A DNA stretch of 27,753 nt from a virus: positions 1 to 27,753 of IMG/VR virus record IMGVR_UViG_3300035670_008177. One strand, given 5' to 3'. The position numbers were made by a program, and so were the translations under genes. Shown here piece after piece: positions 22,706 through 27,753 of the stretch; position 1 is the stretch's first letter, and each line of letters starts with the position of its first letter. The notes below the pieces were generated by a model, which was given only the letters and a program-made list of their open reading frames with translations, was not told where the DNA came from and searched no databases.

Positions 22706-23158
22706 TTAGTCCATAACTTCTTCAACTTCCGAGTTTTTGGTTGGGTAAAAAAGAAAATACTTGTTTTTCAACACACAATCTTTGTATATTTGTCGTATTA
22801 CCATTCTGATAGAGTCTTTTATTTCATTTGATTTGAAATCCATCTCATTGTTTAAAAATAGATTTACCTCGAGATTCATAAAAGATTTTTTATTTATTTG
22901 AATACCGCTTGTTCTCAAATCTAAGTCCACAATAAAGTTGGTTTTATAATAGTTTGTATTCAAACTTTCAAGTACGGAGTGTTTCACTTCTCTTGATAGA
23001 TTTGCGACAATACGATCCCAATTTTCATATTCATCTTTTGGTTGTACCCAACTTTGAATGTTCAAATAGAGTGACTTCAAATTTTTTGAATCTACAGTGC
23101 CATAACTCGTTTTTAGTGATTGGTATTGATTAATTTTTACAGTTTTACCTTTTTTCAT
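22706..23158 (-). CDS. Unknown head-module protein (150 aa)
   Basis: A 150-aa protein of mixed alpha/beta content that I do not recognise. It has YLNIQSWVQPKDEYENWDRI near residue 30-50, a helix REVKHSVLESLNTNYYKTN, then beta strands FIVDLDLRTSGIQINKKSF, and a C-terminal helix IRMVIRQIYKDCVLKNKY. It lies between portal and protease, where T4 encodes the small core proteins 67 and 68, but no acidic core-like composition supports equivalence. A 5-bp hairpin (CAGAT/ATCTG, 23163-23177) sits right before the start codon and might influence translation. Confidence 0.65.
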   Translation of the reverse strand: MKKGKTVKINQYQSLKTSYGTVDSKNLKSLYLNIQSWVQPKDEYENWDRIVANLSREVKHSVLESLNTNYYKTNFIVDLDLRTSGIQINKKSFMNLEVNLFLNNEMDFKSNEIKDSIRMVIRQIYKDCVLKNKYFLFYPTKNSEVEEVMD

Positions 23159-23192
23159 ATATCAGATTTTTCATCTGTTTATTTTTATATGT

Positions 23193-23226
23193 CAAAAATA
23201 TAAGGGTAAATTATTGATACACCAAA
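23193..23226 (-). promoter_or_regulatory. Weak Bacteroidetes-like promoter candidate for the 23158 gene
   Basis: On the - strand TTTG (23226-23223) and TATTTTTG (23200-23193) match the TTTG/TAnnTTTG pattern, but the 22-nt spacing is longer than usual. It lies in the divergent gap shared with the bS21 gene. Confidence 0.25.
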
Positions 23227-23228
23227 CA

Positions 23229-23236
23229 TATTTATA
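23229..23236 (+). promoter_or_regulatory. Putative late promoter TATTTATA for the bS21 gene
   Basis: ACATATTTATAAAAC ends only 4 nt before ATG 23241. If used as a -10 element, the transcript would begin at or next to the ATG, a leaderless mRNA. Confidence 0.4.
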
Positions 23237-23240
23237 AAAC

Positions 23241-23426
23241 ATGTTAGTAGTTGAAGTTAATTCCAACATTGAAAAGGCTTTAAAAACCTTAAAGGGAAAA
23301 GTTATTAAAACTAAGCAGAATAAAATTCTCAATCAAAATAGAGAATTTGTAAAAAAATCAGTAAATAAAAGATTGAAAAAATCTAAAGCGATTTACATAC
23401 AAAGGTTTAAGAACCAAGAAGAATAG
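23241..23426 (+). CDS. rpsU: Phage-encoded ribosomal protein bS21
   Basis: A 61-aa very basic protein. The N-terminus MLVVEVNSNIEKALKTLKGK matches the bS21 start (hydrophobic strand, then IE-x-AL-x-x-x-K), and the C-terminal part SVNKRLKKSKAIYIQRFK with an NQEE end resembles Bacteroidetes bS21. bS21 sits on the 30S platform near the 3' end of 16S rRNA and takes part in start-site selection; phage copies are known from environmental phages. The gene is the only + strand gene within the - strand head module, overlaps the end of the convergent 23407 gene by 20 nt, and shares an 82-nt divergent gap with the 23158 gene. It has no Shine-Dalgarno. The family call is strong for its size. Confidence 0.85.
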   Translation: MLVVEVNSNIEKALKTLKGKVIKTKQNKILNQNREFVKKSVNKRLKKSKAIYIQRFKNQEE

Positions 23427-24114
23427 AATCTTTGAGTTGTTTTAAACGAACGTAGTTAATCTGATCAAAACTTTCTGATTGAATTTTTCCAATAGTCTCA
23501 ACTATTTTAGATTTTATTTCTTCATCAGTGTTAGATTCTGCTAAAGTTTCAAGTTGTCCTATTGTAGTCTCTTTCAAGTTATTATATTCGTTTTCTAAAT
23601 CCTCAGACTTAGAAGCTAAAACATGAAACACTTCTTTTTTGATATTCTCATCAAGACTCTCAATATAGTTTTGTACAGTTTGATTAGCGATTGAAACCAT
23701 TGATTTGAAAGGTAATACAACCTTAGTCTCATTAACTTTTGGCTTTGATGTAAGAATACTTAATATGTTTTTCTTAGACTGTAATCTCTCGGAAATATTG
23801 ATGTTATTAAGATATACTAAGTTGTCTAAATCAATGTATAAATTTTCAGAAACCTCACCCTTTTTTGGGAGATTAGTCTTTTCTAAAATAACTCTAATCA
23901 AAGATAGACCTTCTTCTAAATAATCTTTAGCTTCAGTTTCATTCAAACCTTTTGGTGTTGTCAAATCATCATATAAACTATAAAGTTTTGAAAAATCTTT
24001 ATTATTCAAAACATTGTGTTTGAACTCTTTTAGAGTTTGCTTAAAGTTCGAAGGGTTCGAATATGATTCTAGTAGATTCTTTTCTAGAATGGATTTGATC
24101 TGTCCAAAGGTCAT
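23407..24114 (-). CDS. Unknown helical head-module protein (235 aa)
   Basis: A 235-aa, mostly helical acidic protein located directly after the portal gene, where T4 has its small core genes. The N-terminus MTFGQIKSILEKNLLES is an amphipathic helix ending in an LLE|S site that fits the prohead protease, so the protein may be an internal head or core protein delivered with the scaffold. The body has helices such as KEVFHVLASKSEDLENEYNN and IVETIGKIQSESFDQINYV. No known domain is recognised. It has its own TATTTATT motif upstream and an A-rich leader without Shine-Dalgarno. Its 3' end overlaps the convergent bS21 gene. Confidence 0.7.
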   Translation of the reverse strand: MTFGQIKSILEKNLLESYSNPSNFKQTLKEFKHNVLNNKDFSKLYSLYDDLTTPKGLNETEAKDYLEEGLSLIRVILEKTNLPKKGEVSENLYIDLDNLVYLNNINISERLQSKKNILSILTSKPKVNETKVVLPFKSMVSIANQTVQNYIESLDENIKKEVFHVLASKSEDLENEYNNLKETTIGQLETLAESNTDEEIKSKIVETIGKIQSESFDQINYVRLKQLKDSILLGS

Positions 24115-24137
24115 TTTGAGGTATTGTTTAATTCAAT

Positions 24138-24145
24138 AATAAATA
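24138..24145 (-). promoter_or_regulatory. Putative late promoter TATTTATT for the 24114 gene
   Basis: On the - strand GTAATATTTATTATTG ends 23 nt before ATG 24114, right after the portal stop codon. The gap is only 31 nt. Confidence 0.55.
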
Positions 24146-25996
24146 TTACGAATTAAGCAACTTTTTCAATTCTTCTTCAATTTGACCCAAACTTTGTTGT
24201 CCTACACCTAAATCAAGGTATTTTGAACTGAAGGCATCATTCTCAACGAGTATATTCATATCTCTCATAGAAACAGATTCAGGTGTCACTTCACCACCTG
24301 GTTCAGGTGCACCTCCCTCAGCTTCAGCACCACCTAATTCAGGTCCCGTTGGAGCTCCCAACTCGGCACCTAAACCACCAAGTTCAGCACCTGCAGGTTC
24401 AGTTGTTTCACCAGGTGCCGCTGGTGGTGTTTCACCAGGTTTAGTACCATAAAGTTTGTCCACAGTGTCAAAGACACCTGTTTTAGATATGACTGTTGCG
24501 GTATTCTTAAGTTCTTCACCGATAGCCTTTTCCATTCTTTGTTGTAGGAGATCTGTTCTGATTTCCTCATCTGACCAATTAAATAGGTGTTTTTTGGCCC
24601 ATGTAGATGAAGTTGCTTGAATACCATTACCAGGATCAGAAACCATATCTTTGTAGAGTAACATTTTTTCTTTCCAAATATCAACCTTAAGTAAGTCGGC
24701 TTGAGTAGATGGATTAGTTAGTCCAAGTGTGAAGTTAGCAATTTCTTCTTCGAATCCGAGTAAGAAAAGATGCACAATAGCGATCTTATTGAGCTCTTGC
24801 AACATAGATTTTTGAATCCTGTTGATAGTTCTAGCAAAACGAATATCCATTAAAGCCAACGTCTTACCGTCACCAACCACTTCTTCAAATCCTAAAAATG
24901 CTTTAGGTATTCTAAGTGCGGTAACAAGTTTCTTTTGGATATACTCAATATCTGCAATCTCAGACAAGTTTTGTGCTCCAGCTAAGGTTTCAATTGGAGA
25001 TGGTTGTGCGGGATCTCTAACAGGGATAAAATAATCTTGATCAACCGCCATTTGGTTGAATCTCATGTCAACATTCCCCGTTTTAGCATCAACAATCTGT
25101 TGTCTCTTAAACTTATTTGCCACACGTTGTACATATGCTTCCACATCGTCATCATTCATGTTTCCAACATAAACTTTGAATACTCTTCTTTCAGGGGCTC
25201 TCGATGTTCTATAGATCAACATCGCATCCTCTGAAAGTAATAGTTGTTTCCAAATACGACGAGATTTTTCTAACATTGAAGTACCGTAGGGTAATTTTCT
25301 ATCATCACCCAATAATCTGAAGTGACCAATTTCCCATGGTTGGAATTCCATATTCTGAGCTTTCCAAACAAACTTAAGACCCTTATTTTCGGATCCTGTT
25401 GGTGGTTGTCCACTCATATTAAAGTTATGAGACTGTAGTCCTGTTTCATATCTTTCAACTTCTATGTTAGGAAGTTGTTGACACCCGATAACACCCTTTT
25501 CAGGATCTAATCTAAGATAAATAAAGTTATCACCATACTTACAAGTGTTTCTTGTCCACATTGGAAGGTTGGTATTGATATCCAAATTATTATTGAATAA
25601 ATCGGCTAATACGGATTTTATTCTTTTAGACTCTGAATAAATCTGTAATATAAATCCATCCTCATTAGGTGTGGTAGATTCTTCCGCATAGATGTCTAAG
25701 GCTGCCGAAATCTCAGGTGTATATTCCATAGACTCGTAATCATAGTATGCTGCGAGTCTGTTAGGTTCGTAATAAACTGCTTGGTTATAAAGGTTACTTT
25801 CAACCTTAGCAAACTGATTCGCTAAATAGGTTGATTGTTGGGCTTGTAGTTTTTCTCTTTCAAATTCAGCACGATCCTGAGTTCTTAAAATTTCTTTTTT
25901 GTCGAACTTATAGGTCGGGAAATCCTGATTTAAAAGTGCGTCAGGTCCCAAAGCTCTTGAGAGCCTTTGCCAAACAGTATTATTTTGATTACTCAT
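24146..25996 (-). CDS. Portal vertex protein, T4 gp20-like
   Basis: A 616-aa portal protein, forming the dodecameric ring through which DNA enters the head. Hallmarks of gp20 are YDYESMEYTPEISAALDIYA, TRNTCKYGDNFIYLRL, WEIGHFRLLGDDRKLPYGTS, then LLSEDAMLIYRTSRAPERRV and the clip/stem part KLVTALRIPKAFLGFEEVVG with DGKTLALMDIRFARTINRIQ. After about residue 525 there is a Gly/Ala/Pro/Glu-rich linker (GGLGAELGAPTGPELGGAEA) before a short conserved helix end. T4 gp20 is 524 aa, so the extra length is this tail. The start is at ATG 25996 with no Shine-Dalgarno, and a TATTTATA motif lies upstream. Confidence 0.95.
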   Translation of the reverse strand: MSNQNNTVWQRLSRALGPDALLNQDFPTYKFDKKEILRTQDRAEFEREKLQAQQSTYLANQFAKVESNLYNQAVYYEPNRLAAYYDYESMEYTPEISAALDIYAEESTTPNEDGFILQIYSESKRIKSVLADLFNNNLDINTNLPMWTRNTCKYGDNFIYLRLDPEKGVIGCQQLPNIEVERYETGLQSHNFNMSGQPPTGSENKGLKFVWKAQNMEFQPWEIGHFRLLGDDRKLPYGTSMLEKSRRIWKQLLLSEDAMLIYRTSRAPERRVFKVYVGNMNDDDVEAYVQRVANKFKRQQIVDAKTGNVDMRFNQMAVDQDYFIPVRDPAQPSPIETLAGAQNLSEIADIEYIQKKLVTALRIPKAFLGFEEVVGDGKTLALMDIRFARTINRIQKSMLQELNKIAIVHLFLLGFEEEIANFTLGLTNPSTQADLLKVDIWKEKMLLYKDMVSDPGNGIQATSSTWAKKHLFNWSDEEIRTDLLQQRMEKAIGEELKNTATVISKTGVFDTVDKLYGTKPGETPPAAPGETTEPAGAELGGLGAELGAPTGPELGGAEAEGGAPEPGGEVTPESVSMRDMNILVENDAFSSKYLDLGVGQQSLGQIEEELKKLLNS

Positions 25997-26027
25997 CTTC
26001 GTTAGAAATTAACAACACAATCGTTAA

Positions 26028-26035
26028 TATAAATA
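26028..26035 (-). promoter_or_regulatory. Putative late promoter TATTTATA for the portal gene
   Basis: On the - strand GTTAGTATTTATATTAACG directly follows the terminase stop codon and ends 31 nt before ATG 25996. Confidence 0.55.
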
Positions 26036-27753
26036 CTAACGGGCACCAAATAACCAACCATATTTCATATAATCCTCACGAGTTACATCGTGCATTTGAT
26101 TTCTACCTCTACCAGGTTGGTTAAATGCTGGTACTTGTGGATTAAAAAATTGTGATGGTTCTTTATTTTCGTTAACAAATGTGGACCAAGAATCTATCAT
26201 CGCCTTGGTATGGTTTGTGACCTTTTGAAGGGATGGGAATGCCGCCTCTGCAACATACAAGGCCATTGATATAGACATAATACAATCATCATGATGACCT
26301 TTTTGGTGATCAGGTCTTCCATTTATATAAACAAAAGTACCCATCTCATTATGTAAACGATTAGATCTAATCTTAAACTCATGCCTCATTGCCTCCTCAA
26401 AAGAAGCAATAATTTGAACACGTTTGTTATTAAAGTTGATACCTGGAATTTTGTCTTTTACTTTAGGATCGTATTTCCATTTGTTTGTTAAATCAACACC
26501 ATCATAGAAGAAGTTTTCATACCCCAACTCCTGTAATCTACGAGCAGTTGCTACACCCATTCCACCGGTTAAATCAATAACACAAAGAGCACTGTACATA
26601 GTTCCCCATTTATACGCAACATCCGCCAAAATATCAGGTGGAATTTTACCGACATATTCCAAGACCTGTTCTCTTGTATCGAAATCAATAATTTCAATAC
26701 ATGAAAAATCTTCAGAATCTCCCCTTGATACGTCGACACCCATAACATATTTGTGACCATTCTCAGGCTCTTTCCATAACCAAAGTTGATTACCCATAAG
26801 TTTGGCTTGAGGGTCTCTAATGTCATTCTTCAATATGTCTTGAAGCATTTGAGAGTCGAATACATTGTCACCTGAACCCAAAAAGTTACATTCCAATTCC
26901 TGTGCAACTTTTCTCCTGTCATATTTGAGTTTTTTAACCATTGCCTCAAACCAACTTGAACATGGTTTATAACCATCTTCAATGTATTTGTGTAAAGTTT
27001 CTAAACTTCTCTCATGACGGTTTTCTTCGGATAGGTCAATAATGGCATCACTTGGATATTCTTCTTTGTTAAGAAGAAAATGAACCAAATCGTTGGTTTT
27101 CACCATATATAAGTCTTTTGTGTAACGAGGATCTCGGTACCAAAACATTTCGGTGATTTTGAAATCGTTCATCCCTCTAAGAGCTTGATCATAGATTTCA
27201 TAATAAATGGGATCAAATCCGTTGGGGGTTGATATAACAACTACTTTACCACCCGTAGATAGAGATGCCATACAAGCAGCCCAGAAGTCACTGTCTGCCT
27301 CAATAAACGCAGCCTCATCAAATATCAATGTAGTGGGGGTATATCCACGAAGTGCGTCTCTTGATGTTGCAACCGCTTTTACCTCACACCCATTAGTAAG
27401 TTTAAAGTGTCTTGCGGAGTTTTTTTCAGGTGCAAATCCTATACCAACCCATTTAGGCCACTGTTCGGTAAATCCTCTAATCTTGTTTGCAAATTCAACT
27501 GATGTATCAAGTTTGTTTGCAATTATAAGGATTTTTTCAGGTTTGTTCTTGTTAGCAAATGCTAACCTTTTACTTGCCCATGCCGCAGTTACAGTTGACA
27601 CACCCGCCTGACGATACTTTAACGCGATGTTTTCGTTATAGTTTTCATAATCCTCAACCAAATTTACTTGGTCTTGGAATAACTCTAAAGGGACATACCT
27701 TGATACTGTATTGTCGTAAGTTTGTAGATATGTTTTAAGAGCATAAGGAGTGC
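26036..27753 (-). CDS. Terminase large subunit, T4 gp17-like, start beyond the window
   Basis: The frame stays open through 27753, so the start lies outside; the TTG at 27661 is an internal codon. The product packages DNA by ATP hydrolysis and cuts concatemers. Seen here are an adenine-binding LFQDQ region, a Walker A variant KYRQAGVST, Walker B TLIFDEAAF, and the coupling motif VVISTPNGFD. The RNase H-type nuclease follows, with acidic residues in VMGVDVSRGDSED, LCVIDLTGGMG and GHHDDCIMS. The C-terminus reads SQFFNPQVPAFNQPGRGRNQ, then a polar end. In T4 the tail sheath and tube genes follow gp17; here the portal gene follows after a 39-nt gap. Confidence 0.95.
   Translation of the reverse strand, partial: TPYALKTYLQTYDNTVSRYVPLELFQDQVNLVEDYENYNENIALKYRQAGVSTVTAAWASKRLAFANKNKPEKILIIANKLDTSVEFANKIRGFTEQWPKWVGIGFAPEKNSARHFKLTNGCEVKAVATSRDALRGYTPTTLIFDEAAFIEADSDFWAACMASLSTGGKVVVISTPNGFDPIYYEIYDQALRGMNDFKITEMFWYRDPRYTKDLYMVKTNDLVHFLLNKEEYPSDAIIDLSEENRHERSLETLHKYIEDGYKPCSSWFEAMVKKLKYDRRKVAQELECNFLGSGDNVFDSQMLQDILKNDIRDPQAKLMGNQLWLWKEPENGHKYVMGVDVSRGDSEDFSCIEIIDFDTREQVLEYVGKIPPDILADVAYKWGTMYSALCVIDLTGGMGVATARRLQELGYENFFYDGVDLTNKWKYDPKVKDKIPGINFNNKRVQIIASFEEAMRHEFKIRSNRLHNEMGTFVYINGRPDHQKGHHDDCIMSISMALYVAEAAFPSLQKVTNHTKAMIDSWSTFVNENKEPSQFFNPQVPAFNQPGRGRNQMHDVTREDYMKYGWLFGAR

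Noticed and set aside
27659-27661. TTG as start codon of the large terminase
   Set aside because: The frame continues upstream to the window edge with typical terminase sequence (SRYVPLELFQDQVNL), so the TTG is internal.
1-27753. tRNA genes, integrase, transposase or attachment sites
   Set aside because: I saw no cloverleaf-forming region, no recombinase motifs and no terminal repeats in the window.

Overview
The window is part of the genome of a tailed dsDNA phage of the T4-like (contractile-tail) lineage. Recognisable T4-type proteins are the large terminase (gp17), portal (gp20), prohead protease (gp21), an acidic prohead core/scaffold protein (gp22 position), the major capsid protein (gp23), a gp5-like baseplate protein with an OB-fold start and a gp55-like late sigma factor. 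The DNA is AT-rich, genes overlap by a few bases (ATGA, TAATG), and no tRNA, integrase or insertion sequence is visible. Several signs point to a Bacteroidetes (flavobacterial) host: a bS21 gene resembling the Bacteroidetes type, a DUF4494-like gene, one promoter matching the Bacteroidetes TTTG/TAnnTTTG pattern, and A-rich leaders without Shine-Dalgarno sequences in front of key genes such as the capsid gene. The host assignment is an inference.

Layout. (1) Positions 1-10217, + strand, are a tightly packed block mixing nucleotide and DNA metabolism (PolB-type 3'-5' exonuclease, dUTPase, PhoH) with a glycan-tailoring set: five glycosyltransferase genes (one a GT2-GT4 fusion), a PAPS-type sulfotransferase, a SAM methyltransferase and two HAD-type proteins. 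It ends in the gp55-like sigma gene. (2) Positions 10262-16521, + strand, hold virion genes: a coiled-coil protein, a 720-aa structural protein, the gp5-like baseplate protein, a DNRLRE-like beta-rich structural protein and a Cys-containing virion-type protein. (3) Positions 16563-18170 hold small accessory genes on both strands, including a membrane protein with an HDTA repeat. The two main blocks converge here, with intrinsic terminators. (4) Positions 18213-27753, - strand, are the head module in T4 order: terL, portal, two unknown genes where T4 has 67/68, protease, a DUF4494-like gene, scaffold and capsid. The tail sheath and tube genes that T4 carries between terL and portal are absent. 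A + strand bS21 gene is inserted against the transcription direction of this module.

How it may work together. An AT-rich octamer, TATTTAT(T/A/C), lies upstream of nine genes in the sense direction, in nine of the twelve gaps longer than about 20 nt that precede a start codon. It is a good candidate for the late promoter read by the gp55-like sigma. The phage bS21 could alter host ribosomes whose anti-Shine-Dalgarno is normally masked. Short terminal helices ending in an (L/I)xE|(A/S) site on several small proteins suggest a capsid-targeting tag cut by the gp21-like protease. The glycan block suggests that the virion, or the host surface, is decorated with a sulfated and possibly methylated glycan.
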